DNA from: Kangiella sp.
Lineage (GTDB): Bacteria > Pseudomonadota > Gammaproteobacteria > Enterobacterales > Kangiellaceae
Direction of reading: 5' to 3'
Assembly: GCF_014762745.1 (NCBI RefSeq)
Contig: NZ_JABURJ010000110.1
Coordinates: 1 to 64,000 of the forward strand
DNA: 64,000 nt
Shown here: one piece after another, positions 9,311 to 18,946 of the stretch
Layout: each line of letters opens with the position of its first letter
How positions within the stretch are numbered: the stretch's first letter is position 1
Notes under the pieces: generated by a model
Told to the model about the DNA's origin: nothing
The model's input: the letters and a program-made list of their open reading frames with translations, nothing else
Database searches by the model: none
Program-made: the position numbers and the translations under genes

Positions 9311-10150
9311 TTAAAACCAATGTAACCACCATGGATTTATCTTCTCAGCTTTTAGTAAAGGTAATTTCATTTCCAAAGGCCTAATGCCATTAACCAACGT
9401 TACCAAAACAAAACTCAACAGCATCAATAAATACCAGGACGACAGCTTGGCAAGTGGTACCATTTGCCAGGCTTCTTTTTGATTGGGATAAAGCCAGATA
9501 TTGGCATAAGTCGCGATATTCTCGGCGAACCAGATAAAGAGCGCGACCAGAAACCAGCCGAACAGCAATGGCATTTTGCGGTGCGTTTTAATGACTTTAA
9601 AGTGAATCTGGGTACTGAAGAACAGATAAAAAGTAACTGCCAAAATGACCCAACGTAAGTCATACCAATAATGGTGAGTAAAGAAATTGATATAAACCGC
9701 AACCACTAAAACAACCGTCGTCCACTTTGGCGGATACTTGCTGTAACGAAAATCAAAAATGCGCCAGACCCGAGCCAGATAGCTGCCTACCGCACTGTAC
9801 ATGAAACCCGTAAATAGCGGCACGTTAGCAATGCCAAAAATAAACTCTTCAGGATAGTGCCAGGACTGAATCGCATCGGAGGTCTTAAATAACTCCATGA
9901 CAGTCGCCACCAGATGGAAGACGATGATAACCAAGGCTTCCTTCCAGGTTTCCAGCTTAAACAACAACATGAAAACCTGAAACATGATCGCGGCAAGGAA
10001 GATAAAGTCGTAGCGGTGCAAACCTTCAATCGGATACCAATACTTGGTCACCAGCATCACAGCCAGCAGGAAACCACCGAACATACAGGCATAGGCCTGC
10101 TTCAAACCAAAGATCCAGAACTCATGCACAAACTGTTTGATATTCTTCAT
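9311..10150 (-). CDS. DUF817 family integral membrane protein
   Basis: 279 aa with about eight hydrophobic helices and the features of DUF817 ([16 protein letters not shown] near the N-terminus, [20 protein letters not shown] in the middle, [13 protein letters not shown] late). Function of the family is unknown. It is a single gene, convergent with the lipoprotein gene. Confidence 0.85.
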   Translation of the reverse strand: MKNIKQFVHEFWIFGLKQAYACMFGGFLLAVMLVTKYWYPIEGLHRYDFIFLAAIMFQVFMLLFKLETWKEALVIIVFHLVATVMELFKTSDAIQSWHYPEEFIFGIANVPLFTGFMYSAVGSYLARVWRIFDFRYSKYPPKWTTVVLVVAVYINFFTHHYWYDLRWVILAVTFYLFFSTQIHFKVIKTHRKMPLLFGWFLVALFIWFAENIATYANIWLYPNQKEAWQMVPLAKLSSWYLLMLLSFVLVTLVNGIRPLEMKLPLLKAEKINPWWLHWF

Positions 10151-10242
10151 TTAGATAGTGCCATTCCCCAGTTGATGGAATGATACTACCTAATTTATTG
10201 GGCAAAATCCTGCGTAATTATGGCCAATTCTGTTAATGGTTG

Positions 10243-11574
10243 TTACAGCTTCTCTCTTGGCACAAACTCCAGGACTGTAGCATTGATGCAATAGCGTTGC
10301 TTACCATTCGGACCATCATCAAATACATGCCCAAGATGAATACCAGTTGAAGCAGAGCGAAGTTCGGTGCGTTGCATACCGAAACTATTATCTTCATGAT
10401 AGGTAACTGAGCCGTCTACTGGTTTTGTAAACGATAACCAGCCAGTTCCTGAGTTAAATCTATCACGCGTATCGAATAATGGCTGTCCACTGAGCTTATC
10501 CACAAAAACGCCATCGGGTGTATTCTTGAACACTTCATACTGCTTACAGAAGCGACCATCGGTGCCTTTTTGGAACGCCACATTGAAAGCCTCCGAATCA
10601 CCCAGCTTGAAGTAACCTAGCGCTTTGTAAAATTCCTTCGCTGATAAGTAGCCCTGGTAGCCTAAAGCCTCTTCGCCATTATCAATAAACAGAATGGTCG
10701 GCGTTGCCCAGGTTGGTGTTTTGATCTCAAGCCCATCTAACTGAGAAGCATAACGGAACGTCATAGGAATGGTGCCCTGATAATCGTTCGCCACATCCTT
10801 TTTGAATTTCTCACAATAAGGGCAATAGTCCTGCGAATCGACAATCACAATCTGTTTGCCACTTAACAATGCACTGTTATCGGCTTCATCAAGATCCTGC
10901 TTGCCGTCAAAAGTCACACCAGTGGAAAAGTCAGGGCAATATCCATTCGGATTTTTGCGCAGATAATCCTGATGATACTCCTCTGCAGGATGAAATTTAT
11001 CGAGTGGTTTAATCACGGTCACAATCTTGCCGTAACCAGCTTTACTCATCAGTTCCTGGAACTCGTCTTTTAAACGATTGGCAATTTTTTCCTGCTCAGG
11101 ACTATTGGTCAAAATGGTGGAACGGTATTGAGTTCCGACATCGTTTCCCTGACGATTTAATTGAGTCGGGTCATGAGACTCGAAATAATCTTTGATAATG
11201 GTTTCAAGACTGATTTGCTGCGGATTAAAAGTCACTTTAACCACTTCCGCATAATTATCTGGATTAGACTTATGTTTTGCCTTGGTGATTTCGGCATAAG
11301 TCGCAGGATGACCGCGACCATCGGCATAACCCACTTCCGCATCAATCACACCCGGTAAAGCCTCCAAACGCTTCTCAGCACCCCAGAAACAACCCTCGCC
11401 CAGCACAATGGTATCCACATGCTTGGTCGCTGGCATATCCTGCTCAAGGCTTTCAGGTTTTTCTTTATTAACAAAGGGTTGCTTGGATAAGCTTGCAGAT
11501 TGAGCTCGCATCATCACAAAAGCAAGCCCAATGACAACCAAAACTGTGACGATAAAAACAGAAAGATATTTCAT
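10243..11574 (-). CDS. msrAB: MsrA-thioredoxin-MsrB fusion methionine sulfoxide reductase
   Basis: Repairs oxidised methionine. An N-terminal membrane anchor or signal (SVFIVTVLVVIGLAFVMM) suggests an envelope location. MsrA follows at about residues 55-215 with the catalytic GCFWGAE. A thioredoxin-like domain at about 235-315 has CPYC and a TPTWATPT cis-proline loop. MsrB is at about 325-440, with GTGWLSF and catalytic Cys in RYCIN. The usual zinc CxxC pairs of MsrB are missing (DKLSGQPLF in their place), so it is a zinc-free form. The order differs from Neisseria PilB, where the thioredoxin domain comes first; here it could reduce both flanking domains. Confidence 0.92.
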   Translation of the reverse strand: MKYLSVFIVTVLVVIGLAFVMMRAQSASLSKQPFVNKEKPESLEQDMPATKHVDTIVLGEGCFWGAEKRLEALPGVIDAEVGYADGRGHPATYAEITKAKHKSNPDNYAEVVKVTFNPQQISLETIIKDYFESHDPTQLNRQGNDVGTQYRSTILTNSPEQEKIANRLKDEFQELMSKAGYGKIVTVIKPLDKFHPAEEYHQDYLRKNPNGYCPDFSTGVTFDGKQDLDEADNSALLSGKQIVIVDSQDYCPYCEKFKKDVANDYQGTIPMTFRYASQLDGLEIKTPTWATPTILFIDNGEEALGYQGYLSAKEFYKALGYFKLGDSEAFNVAFQKGTDGRFCKQYEVFKNTPDGVFVDKLSGQPLFDTRDRFNSGTGWLSFTKPVDGSVTYHEDNSFGMQRTELRSASTGIHLGHVFDDGPNGKQRYCINATVLEFVPREKL

Positions 11575-11733
11575 CTAACTCACACCATTATTCAGGGATG
11601 GATTTAGTATGTACAAAGAGCCATGAAAATTTAGTCAAAATTCGGCGATCGTCAGTACACAGTGAGTTAGATGACCTTTCTGCTGAAATGTTACATAAAG
11701 TTTAGTTATTAGTTCATACCTACACTCTATAGG

Positions 11734-12063
11734 CTATTCCTTTTCCATCACCACCGCTGTGCCAAAGGCTAACAACTCAGCAGCCATGCTGGCGATCATG
11801 GAGGTTTCGAAGCGCACGCCGACCACAGCGTTAGCACCGAGCATTCTAGCTTCGTCACACATGCGGTCTATCGCCTGCTCGCGGCTTTCCGCCATCAACT
11901 TGGTGTATTCATGCACTTCACCGCCAACCAGATTACGCAAGCCTGCCAGAATATCTTTACCCACATGGCGTGTGCGCACGGAATTGCCACGCACTAAACC
12001 GATCACTTTACTAACCTTATGACCAGGCACTTGCTCCACTGTATAGACTTCAATATCGCTCAT
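11734..12063 (-). CDS. YbjQ/UPF0145 family protein
   Basis: 109-aa cytoplasmic protein with the family pattern GLVRGNSVRTRHVGKDILAGLR and ARMLGANAVVGVRFET. The family forms pentamers and is often labelled heavy-metal-binding, although its function is unproven. It lies 16 nt downstream of the anti-sigma gene, so it is likely in the sigma-factor operon. Confidence 0.88.
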   Translation of the reverse strand: MSDIEVYTVEQVPGHKVSKVIGLVRGNSVRTRHVGKDILAGLRNLVGGEVHEYTKLMAESREQAIDRMCDEARMLGANAVVGVRFETSMIASMAAELLAFGTAVVMEKE

Positions 12064-12079
12064 CGTTTTATTCCTTCTT

Positions 12080-12517
12080 TTAAAATTTAACGTTTTTGTA
12101 TTTATCTGTTTTCAAAGCTATCAGTCTTTGGCGCAGTACGCTACCCAATAGCAACAGCACACCGGCTTCAATCAGAAACACGCCAGCTTTTACCCACAAT
12201 GGAACTGATGGTTCGGTGTAGAAGGTAAACAACTGCCACACCATAAAACCGACAAAGCCGATAATTAAAATAATCCAGCCCACAATTGCCATACCGTTGG
12301 CCACGGGCTCTTTCATGATTTTATCCAATTGTGCCTCCTCGCATTCAGGATATTGCAAGTTACCCATTTCCTGCTTAATCGCCAATAAATCGTCATACAC
12401 GGCTCGGCATTGGTCGCATGATTCAATATGCACACGCACTCTTTGTCGATCCTGCTGGTTTAATTCATGATCGATATAACCGCTGATAAGTTCCTGGGTT
12501 TTATCACACTGATTCAT
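12080..12517 (-). CDS. Zinc-finger anti-sigma factor
   Basis: The N-terminal ~60 residues form an anti-sigma zinc-binding domain with the H-x3-C-x2-C core HIESCDQC. Two membrane helices follow (GMAIVGWIILIIGFVGFMVW and AGVFLIEAGVLLLLGSVL). The gene overlaps the sigma factor gene by 14 nt, so the two are translationally coupled and it very probably holds that sigma factor at the membrane. Confidence 0.87.
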   Translation of the reverse strand: MNQCDKTQELISGYIDHELNQQDRQRVRVHIESCDQCRAVYDDLLAIKQEMGNLQYPECEEAQLDKIMKEPVANGMAIVGWIILIIGFVGFMVWQLFTFYTEPSVPLWVKAGVFLIEAGVLLLLGSVLRQRLIALKTDKYKNVKF

Positions 12518-13004
12518 GATTCACCTCATTCAATTCGTTTTTCAAAAGTTCTCGCAATGCCATTCGAGCCCGATGTAATCTCGACATCACAGTGCCAGCC
12601 GGAATCGCTAATATTTCCGCAATATCCTCATAGCTATTACCATGATAATCGCGCAACACAATCAACTCACGTTGCATCAGTGGCAAAGCATTCAAGGCTG
12701 TCATTAATCGCGTTTTAATTTGCAGTTGCTCAAGTTGTCTTTCCGGCGACTGAGTTGATGAACTTTGCTGTTCAGTATCCAGCTCATCCGCTCGCGACAA
12801 TTGCCGAATCCGATCAATCGCGGCATTACGCACGACCCGATAAAGCCATTTCTGCAAATCGATACCGCCTTTTGGAGCCTTTGGATGCGCCAGAGCCTTT
12901 TCTACACTGGCCTGCACCACATCCTCCGCATCAGTTTGACTACCCAATAGTTGCACTGCAAAAATTAAGGCTTTTCGGCTGTAATCAATCAATTCCTGCG
13001 ACAA
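12504..13004 (-). CDS. ECF-type RNA polymerase sigma factor
   Basis: 166 aa with region 2 (DAEDVVQASVEKAL, LYRVVRNAAIDRIRQ) and region 4 helix-turn-helix (SYEDIAEILAIPAGTVMSRLHRAR). A low-complexity linker separates them. It lacks regions 1 and 3, as expected for ECF sigma factors. The regulon beyond its own operon cannot be read from the sequence; oxidative stress is a guess based on the msrAB neighbour. Confidence 0.93.
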   Translation of the reverse strand: MSQELIDYSRKALIFAVQLLGSQTDAEDVVQASVEKALAHPKAPKGGIDLQKWLYRVVRNAAIDRIRQLSRADELDTEQQSSSTQSPERQLEQLQIKTRLMTALNALPLMQRELIVLRDYHGNSYEDIAEILAIPAGTVMSRLHRARMALRELLKNELNEVNHESV

Positions 13005-13035
13005 TGACTTTGCCCTCTTGTTGTCGTTCTCAATG

Positions 13036-13066
13036 GTTTAACGAGGAGTTAACGGTTTTATTCCAT
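13036..13066 (-). promoter_or_regulatory. Possible autoregulated ECF promoter
   Basis: On the minus strand GGAATAA is followed 15 nt later by GTTAA, about 35 nt upstream of the sigma gene. This resembles the GGAA -35 of ECF promoters. Similarity is partial. Confidence 0.3.
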
Positions 13067-13230
13067 TATTTATAATTTTTATCCTAAAAGTTATAGCATG
13101 ATAAACCCAAAAGCTATAACAGCTGCCAATATTAGTATCATCTAACCGTTTTCTTAATATCATTAATTGAAGTAAATACAAACAGTTACTATACTCACTT
13201 CGGTATTATTTGAAACAATAGGGAAACAAC

Positions 13231-13770
13231 ATGAATATCCTCAAAGACCTTGGGAAGGGTTTTTACACACTTCTTTTTATCGCACCACTTTTCTGGATTA
13301 TTCCAGCCCTGATAGAAGGCTTACAACACTTTGTTGAAGTACAACTTGGAATGTTCACCATTGGTGACGGTGTTCAGGACGGCAAAGAAAAAGCTATTCG
13401 CTTACTATTTGGTTATTTTAAAGTTATCAGCATAACAATCCCCGCATTGTTAATTCTCAAGCTGGCCGCTAATCAATGGGATAAACGTCAATTATTTCCC
13501 TTAACCTCATTCGAAAAGAAAGTATTCATTGCAGTTCCGCTGTCATTATTGCTAGCGCTCATTTTTGTTTTCTATTTCAGCGCTCCTGTAGTCGCCTGGC
13601 TGAATAGCCTACTTAATATCCCTCAAGGATTGCTACCTTTCATGCCTGTTATACTTCTGCTCATTCCAATGGCTCTGTTGCGCCAACCCTTTTTAAAGAT
13701 GTTGCTTCGCTTATCGGGAATTAACATAGAAGGAAACTCTCTCAGCGCTCTTATCTTTTTGAAATATTAA
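13231..13770 (+). CDS. Uncharacterised four-helix membrane protein
   Basis: 179 aa with hydrophobic helices at about 10-35, 65-82, 100-125 and 130-150. I recognise no family. A GGGAA ribosome site precedes the ATG. Its stop codon overlaps the start of the next gene as TAATG, so the two are coupled and probably form a two-subunit membrane complex or one split protein. Confidence 0.65.
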   Translation: MNILKDLGKGFYTLLFIAPLFWIIPALIEGLQHFVEVQLGMFTIGDGVQDGKEKAIRLLFGYFKVISITIPALLILKLAANQWDKRQLFPLTSFEKKVFIAVPLSLLLALIFVFYFSAPVVAWLNSLLNIPQGLLPFMPVILLLIPMALLRQPFLKMLLRLSGINIEGNSLSALIFLKY

Positions 13771-13994
13771 TGTTTCTATTCACTGCTCTGTTACTGACTG
13801 CACCAATGATATTGCACTACAAACTGGGGCTTGATTGGGCGATGGGTGCAACCGGCTGGGAGCTTTTTGGGTTGCTGGCTGCTGACTCAGTTCTAGTTGG
13901 CTTTATGGCATTATTGATGGGGCTATCTATGCGTTTAGCAGTTACTGCTACATATGCCAAAAAACTAACCCTCACCGCTGATCAGCCCACATAA
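13770..13994 (+). CDS. Small uncharacterised membrane protein
   Basis: 74 aa with two hydrophobic helices (FLFTALLLTAPMIL and LLAADSVLVGFMALLMGLSM). It begins within the stop codon of the preceding membrane gene. No homologue recognised. Confidence 0.6.
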   Translation: MFLFTALLLTAPMILHYKLGLDWAMGATGWELFGLLAADSVLVGFMALLMGLSMRLAVTATYAKKLTLTADQPT

Positions 13995-14100
13995 CAGTAA
14001 AATACCTGTCATGCATAACCACTATCAGTGATCACCATTGACATTCGCGGTGGGGTAACGCTTCAATAGTAATTACCGAAAAGAACAACTGGAAGCTACT

Positions 14101-14970
14101 ATGAGTAACACATCCGACTATACCCCACCAAAAGTCTGGAAATGGGAAAAAGAAAGTGGTGGCAAATTTGCCAAGATTAATCGCCCTGTGTCGGGTCCTA
14201 CACACGCTAAAGATTTACCAGTAGGGAAACACCCTCTACAGCTATATTCCCTAGCCACGCCCAATGGCGTTAAAGTGACTATTCTGCTGGAAGAACTCCT
14301 AGCCAAAGGTATTACCGAAGCAGAATACGATGCCTATCTGATTGATATCAGCGAAGGTGATCAATTCAGCAGTGGCTTTGTGCAGATTAATCCCAATTCA
14401 AAAATCCCAGCGATGGTTGATCACAGCACCACCCCACCGACTCGTATCTTCGAATCAGGCGCCATTCTGTTATATCTTGCTGAAAAATTTAATGCCTTTC
14501 TGCCGAGCAAACCTGAGCAACGCGCTGAATTGTTGTCATGGCTTTTCTGGCAGGTTGGGAGCGCGCCTTATGTCGGCGGTGGCTTCGGCCATTTCTTTAA
14601 ATATGCGCCAATCAAAATCGAATACTGCATTGACCGCTTCACTATGGAAGCCAAGCGCCAGCTGGATGTTCTGGATAAGCGTCTGGCCAACAATAAATAT
14701 ATCTGTGGTGATGAATATACCATTGCCGACATGGCGATTTGGCCCTGGTACGGCTGTCTGGTACTTAACGAAGTCTATGAAGCCGCCGAGTTTTTACAGG
14801 CCGATACCTATAAACATGTGATGCGCTGGGCGAAAGAAATCGCTGGTCGTGACGCGGTGAAACGTGGCCGTATGGTCAATCGCACCTGGGGCGAGCCGCA
14901 TGAACAGCTGCATGAACGCCATGATGCTAAAGACTTCGATACCAACACCGAAGACAAAAAAGACGACTAA
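14101..14970 (+). CDS. yghU: Glutathione transferase-like disulfide-bond reductase, YghU type
   Basis: Nu-class glutathione transferase homologue with an N-terminal extension (PPKVWKWEKESGGKFAKINRP) typical of YghU, a thioredoxin-fold domain to about residue 135 and an all-helical C-terminal domain (SAPYVGGGFGHFF). E. coli YghU binds two glutathione molecules and reduces disulfides. Full length at 289 aa. It is followed 14 nt later by the YjdF-like gene. Confidence 0.92.
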   Translation: MSNTSDYTPPKVWKWEKESGGKFAKINRPVSGPTHAKDLPVGKHPLQLYSLATPNGVKVTILLEELLAKGITEAEYDAYLIDISEGDQFSSGFVQINPNSKIPAMVDHSTTPPTRIFESGAILLYLAEKFNAFLPSKPEQRAELLSWLFWQVGSAPYVGGGFGHFFKYAPIKIEYCIDRFTMEAKRQLDVLDKRLANNKYICGDEYTIADMAIWPWYGCLVLNEVYEAAEFLQADTYKHVMRWAKEIAGRDAVKRGRMVNRTWGEPHEQLHERHDAKDFDTNTEDKKDD

Positions 14971-14984
14971 GGAACGAAGCGGCC

Positions 14985-15596
14985 ATGCAAAATAACAGAA
15001 TAGCCATCAGCATCTGGATTGCCATTTTCATGGTCGTTTTCATCTGGTCAGGGATAGGTCCTAAAGATCGTATGACCTGGATGCTGGAAGTGGCGCCGGC
15101 AGTGCTCGGTTTTATCGCACTAGTTATCACCTACAAACGCTTCCCGCTGACACCAATGCTTTACATCCTGATACTCATACACAGCATCATCCTGATCGTC
15201 GGCGGCCACTATACTTATGCCGAAGTGCCGCTGTTCGACGACATGAAACAATGGTTCGGCTGGGAACGCAACAACTATGACAAACTGGGGCACTTTGTAC
15301 AGGGTTTTATCCCTGCCATGATCGCCCGCGAACTCATGATACGACTCAATGTTTTTAATAGCGCTAAATGGCGCACCTTTTTTATCATCAGTTTCAGCCT
15401 CGGATTCAGCGCCTTTTATGAATTGATTGAATGGTGGGTCGCGCTTCTTTCTGAACAGGCTGCCGAAGCTTTCCTCGGCACCCAGGGCTATGTCTGGGAC
15501 ACCCAATCCGACATGTGGTGGTGTTTACTCGGCGCTATTATTGCATTGCTCACCTTGAGCAAATGGCACGATAAGCAGTTGGAAAAATTAAAATAA
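14985..15596 (+). CDS. YjdF/DUF2238 inner-membrane protein
   Basis: 203 aa with about six membrane helices and the family signature around GGHYTYAEVPLFD, YDKLGHFVQGF and SAFYELIEWW. Function is unknown. Probably cotranscribed with yghU. Confidence 0.88.
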   Translation: MQNNRIAISIWIAIFMVVFIWSGIGPKDRMTWMLEVAPAVLGFIALVITYKRFPLTPMLYILILIHSIILIVGGHYTYAEVPLFDDMKQWFGWERNNYDKLGHFVQGFIPAMIARELMIRLNVFNSAKWRTFFIISFSLGFSAFYELIEWWVALLSEQAAEAFLGTQGYVWDTQSDMWWCLLGAIIALLTLSKWHDKQLEKLK

Positions 15597-15603
15597 GACT
15601 CGC

Positions 15604-15625
15604 GGTGTGCCAAAGCACACTCTAC
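15604..15625 (-). repeat. GTAG-headed REP-like palindrome
   Basis: On the minus strand GTAG is followed by a short stem GTGTGC/GCACAC. The GTAG tetranucleotide next to a palindrome is the hallmark of sites used by REP-associated tyrosine transposases; such a gene lies at 19.7 kb. Confidence 0.5.
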
Positions 15626-15644
15626 TACTAAGCCTCACGCTTCT

Positions 15645-15674
15645 GTCATACCGCGGCTAGACCGCGGTATCCAG
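15645..15674. repeat. Palindromic intergenic repeat
   Basis: Perfect nine-pair stem ATACCGCGG/CCGCGGTAT with a five-base loop, framed by GTC and CCAG. It resembles the two related palindromes at 23667 and 25926 in frame and size but has a different stem. Confidence 0.5.
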
Positions 15675-15826
15675 TGACTTTTGAAGATATATAAAGATAA
15701 CCCAGCATGGCGCCCCTAAAACCCCAACTCAGCCTTTGTCTCTCAACAACCCACCTATATCAACTTGCCATTTATCAAGGACTTAATTACTCTTAGTCAC
15801 TTCACCAAAAATAAGAGAGCAAACAC

Positions 15827-16159
15827 ATGGAACAACTAAAACATTCTGGCTTGGGTATCACAACATTCGTCTTGGGGTTAATTGCGCCGATCGGTTTAAT
15901 TCTTTGCATCATCTTCGCGGCGATTGCAGAAGCGTCCAGTTATGGGGGTATGGATCCAAATTCCACTCAAGCGGTGGTTATTGGATTGTTTTTAATATTG
16001 TTTGTTCTTTTAGCGCTAGTTGCCATAGGTCTTGGCATCGGTGCTTTCGTACAAAAAGGCTACAAGAAAATTCTGCCAATCCTTGGTGTAGTGTTTTCAT
16101 CGGTTGTCCTGTTATTCACAGTCCTCCTGATGATTATTGGCGCTAACGCTGGCTACTAG
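15827..16159 (+). CDS. Small membrane protein (DUF4190-like)
   Basis: 110 aa with three hydrophobic helices (GITTFVLGLIAPIGLILCIIF, AVVIGLFLILFVLLALVAIGLG, ILGVVFSSVVLLFTVLLMII). The opening LGITTFVLGLI and the general plan are like DUF4190 proteins. No specific function can be given. Confidence 0.65.
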   Translation: MEQLKHSGLGITTFVLGLIAPIGLILCIIFAAIAEASSYGGMDPNSTQAVVIGLFLILFVLLALVAIGLGIGAFVQKGYKKILPILGVVFSSVVLLFTVLLMIIGANAGY

Positions 16160-16162
16160 ATA

Positions 16163-16190
16163 CAAAAAAGCCTCCAATCGGAGGCTTCTT
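16163..16190. terminator. Bidirectional terminator between a small membrane gene and rubredoxin
   Basis: Six-pair stem GCCTCC/GGAGGC with a four-base loop, A run on the left and TTCTT on the right, placed between convergent genes. Confidence 0.75.
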
Positions 16191-16208
16191 CTTAACAAAA
16201 TCTATCGC

Positions 16209-16397
16209 TTAAAGACTTTTCTTGAACTCGTCGGTCATCAGTTCGAAATCTTCTTTGCCGACGCCGCAGTCCGGGCAGTACCAGTCTTCTGGCACATCTT
16301 CCCAGCGGGTTCCGGGCGCGATGCCATCTTCTTCCCAGCCGAGTTCTTCGTCGTAAACAAAATCACAAACCAGACAACGGTATTTTCTATATTCCAC
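16209..16397 (-). CDS. Rubredoxin
   Basis: Small cytoplasmic electron carrier with one iron held by four cysteines, visible as CLVC and CPDC in a 62-aa protein. The aromatic core ([19 protein letters not shown]) is standard. The redox partner is not in the window. Confidence 0.95.
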   Translation of the reverse strand: MEYRKYRCLVCDFVYDEELGWEEDGIAPGTRWEDVPEDWYCPDCGVGKEDFELMTDEFKKSL

Positions 16398-16571
16398 CAG
16401 CTAAACCTCTCGAATCTCTATCTGTATGGGCTTTTCAGGGCCACATTGTAAGCATTTTGCGCTGAATTGCTAGCAACTGAGGGGACAAATAGGCCAAAGA
16501 TACACCAATTGGGTAACTTCATGTTAGAATTGCGCCAACTTAAAAGTCATAATAAACATTTGGGTGCACGC

Positions 16572-17582
16572 ATGGTTTTTCAAGGCCAACATATTCTCTC
16601 CATTGACCAATTAGACCGCGAGGCGGTTGAGCGAATCCTTCAAGTTGCTGATTTAATGCACCCCTACGTGGCTCGCGAAAAAAGCTGTCGCGTCCTGGAT
16701 GGCGCAGTGCTTGCTAATATGTTCTTCGAGCCCAGCACCCGCACCCGTATCAGCTTCGGCACAGCCTTTAATCTACTGGGCGGCCATGTGCGCGAAACCG
16801 TTGGCATGTCGACCTCGTCCCTAGCTAAAGGCGAATCGCTGTACGACACTGCTCAGGTACTTTCGACTTACGCAGATGTGGTGGCCATGCGCCATCCGCA
16901 AGCTGGCTCTGTAGCTGAGTTTGCAGCAGGCAGCAAAATCCCGGTGATCAATGGTGGCGACGGCCCGAATGAACACCCAACCCAGGCTCTGCTTGATATC
17001 TATACCATCTTCAATGAACTGAACCGCATTCAAAAAGGCACCGAGAATTTGCGCATCGCAATGATGGGCGACTTGAAAAACGGCCGCACAGTTCATTCAC
17101 TGACACAATTGCTGTGTGTCTTCCCGAATATAGACTTTACCTTTGTCGCGCCCAATGCCTTGGCCATGCCAGACAAAGTCTTAGCGGTTTGCGATAAACA
17201 TAATCATCGCGTCACCATTACCGAAAGCCTCGAAGACGGCCTGCAAGGTCAGGATGTCGTATACCAGACGCGCATTCAGGAAGAGCGTTTCGAAACGCAA
17301 CGCGAAGCGGATTTATACCGCGGCAAATATCGACTCAACCAATCGCTTTACGAAAAACTTTGCGACCCGAACACCATCATCATGCATCCGCTACCACGCG
17401 ACTCACGCCCGGAAGCCAATGAGCTGAGCAATGACATGAATGATAATCCTAATCTGGCGATATTCCGTCAGGCTTATTTCGGCGTCAAAGTGCGCATGGC
17501 CTTGTTTGCGCTCGTGCTGGGTGTTGAAGACAAGCTCAGTCAATACGAAGCTCCGGTCAGCTGGCACTCGAACAAGCTTTAA
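16572..17582 (+). CDS. pyrB: Aspartate carbamoyltransferase catalytic chain
   Basis: Catalyses the first committed step of pyrimidine synthesis, carbamoyl phosphate plus aspartate to carbamoyl aspartate. The carbamoyl-phosphate loop FEPSTRTRISF, HPTQALLDIYT and MHPLPR are all present. The tracked TTG start at 16467 adds 35 unlikely residues; ATG 16572 (MVFQGQHIL) gives a normal 336-aa chain. No pyrI or pyrC-like gene is adjacent. hemL follows 39 nt later. Confidence 0.95.
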   Translation: MVFQGQHILSIDQLDREAVERILQVADLMHPYVAREKSCRVLDGAVLANMFFEPSTRTRISFGTAFNLLGGHVRETVGMSTSSLAKGESLYDTAQVLSTYADVVAMRHPQAGSVAEFAAGSKIPVINGGDGPNEHPTQALLDIYTIFNELNRIQKGTENLRIAMMGDLKNGRTVHSLTQLLCVFPNIDFTFVAPNALAMPDKVLAVCDKHNHRVTITESLEDGLQGQDVVYQTRIQEERFETQREADLYRGKYRLNQSLYEKLCDPNTIIMHPLPRDSRPEANELSNDMNDNPNLAIFRQAYFGVKVRMALFALVLGVEDKLSQYEAPVSWHSNKL

Positions 17583-17621
17583 TTCGTATCTCAATTTTCA
17601 TACCAAATTATCGGAATTTTT

Positions 17622-18896
17622 ATGACCACATCAGATCAACTTTTTAATCGCGCCAAACAGCACATTCCTGGTGGCGTCAACTCTCCTGTTCGTGCTTTCA
17701 ACGGCGTTGGTGGCACTCCGATTTTCTTCAAGTCTGCAAACGGTGCCTACTTCACCTCAGCCGACAACAAACATTACGTCGATTACGTTGGCTCATGGGG
17801 GCCAATGATTCTTGGCCACAACCACCCAGCGATCTTAGAAGCTGTGATTAAAGCGGCTGAAAAAGGTTTGAGCTACGGCGCGCCGACCGAAGTCGAAGCG
17901 GAAATGGCGGAAAAGATCTGCGAATTGATTCCATCGATTGAAATGGTGCGCATGGTCAACTCAGGCACCGAAGCGACCATGAGTGCGATTCGTCTGGCGC
18001 GTGGTTACACCCGTCGCGACAAGATCATCAAATTTGAAGGTTGTTACCACGGCCACGCCGATTGCCTATTAGTTAAAGCAGGTTCTGGGGCATTAACCCT
18101 TGGCGAACCCACCTCACCGGGCGTACCAGCGGATTTTGCCAAACACACCTTAACCGCTGAGTTTAATAACCTTGATAGCGTTAAGGCGCTATTGTCAGAG
18201 TTTGGCGAAGACGTCGCCTGTATTATCGTCGAGCCAATTGCCGGTAACATGAACTGCATTCCGCCTGTTCCGGGCTTCCTCGAAGGCCTGCGCGAACTGT
18301 GCGATCAGCACGGCGCCGTATTAATTTTCGACGAAGTGATGACCGGATTTAGAATGGGCATTGATGGCGCACAAGGTTACTACAACATCAAACCTGACAT
18401 GACGTGTTTAGGCAAAGTCATCGGCGGCGGTATGCCAGTAGGCGCTTTTGGCGGTAAAAAAGAAATCTTCGAACAGCTGGCGCCACTTGGCCCTGTCTAT
18501 CAGGCAGGCACTTTATCAGGCAACCCAGTAGCCATGGCCGCAGGCCTGGCCGCCCTCAATGAATTATCAAAGCCTGGCTTCTACCAGCCACTGTTCGACT
18601 ACACCGAAAAATTAGTAGACGGCATGCGCGCGATAGCCCACGAAGCCAGCATCCCATTCACCACCAATCATGTCGGCTCCATGTTCGGCTTCTTCTTCAA
18701 CGACGCCGAAACTGTCACCAGTTACCAACAAGTCGCCAACGGTGATCTGGAACGCTTCAAAAAGTTCTACCATGACATGCTAGACCAACACATCTACCTG
18801 GCACCGTCTGCGTTTGAAGCAGGTTTTGTTTCAGCCGCCCATGGCGAAGAAGAACTCGAGTTAACTTTGAATGCAATGAGAAAAGCGTTGTTGTAA
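17622..18896 (+). CDS. hemL: Glutamate-1-semialdehyde 2,1-aminomutase
   Basis: PLP enzyme of the C5 haem pathway that converts glutamate-1-semialdehyde to 5-aminolevulinate. The opening [16 protein letters not shown], the PLP lysine region [17 protein letters not shown] and the DEVMTGFR motif identify it with confidence. Full length at 424 aa. Confidence 0.97.
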   Translation: MTTSDQLFNRAKQHIPGGVNSPVRAFNGVGGTPIFFKSANGAYFTSADNKHYVDYVGSWGPMILGHNHPAILEAVIKAAEKGLSYGAPTEVEAEMAEKICELIPSIEMVRMVNSGTEATMSAIRLARGYTRRDKIIKFEGCYHGHADCLLVKAGSGALTLGEPTSPGVPADFAKHTLTAEFNNLDSVKALLSEFGEDVACIIVEPIAGNMNCIPPVPGFLEGLRELCDQHGAVLIFDEVMTGFRMGIDGAQGYYNIKPDMTCLGKVIGGGMPVGAFGGKKEIFEQLAPLGPVYQAGTLSGNPVAMAAGLAALNELSKPGFYQPLFDYTEKLVDGMRAIAHEASIPFTTNHVGSMFGFFFNDAETVTSYQQVANGDLERFKKFYHDMLDQHIYLAPSAFEAGFVSAAHGEEELELTLNAMRKALL

Positions 18897-18904
18897 AACT
18901 TAAC

Positions 18905-18938
18905 CTCCTTGATTACCATTAATTTGGTAATCAAGGAG
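18905..18938 (+). promoter_or_regulatory. 14-bp perfect inverted repeat covering the higA ribosome site
   Basis: Arms CTCCTTGATTACCA and TGGTAATCAAGGAG with a 6-nt spacer. The right arm contains the AAGGAG Shine-Dalgarno of the downstream antitoxin gene. It may be a HigA operator, and in RNA it would bury the ribosome site. It lacks a T tract, so it is not a normal hemL terminator. Confidence 0.6.
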
Positions 18939-18946
18939 AAAGCATC

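Noticed and set aside
14342-14821. 159-aa ORF inside yghU
   Set aside because: Shadow frame of a clear glutathione-transferase gene with no domain of its own.
15120-15506. 128-aa minus-strand ORF in the YjdF-like gene
   Set aside because: Shadow of a conserved membrane gene.
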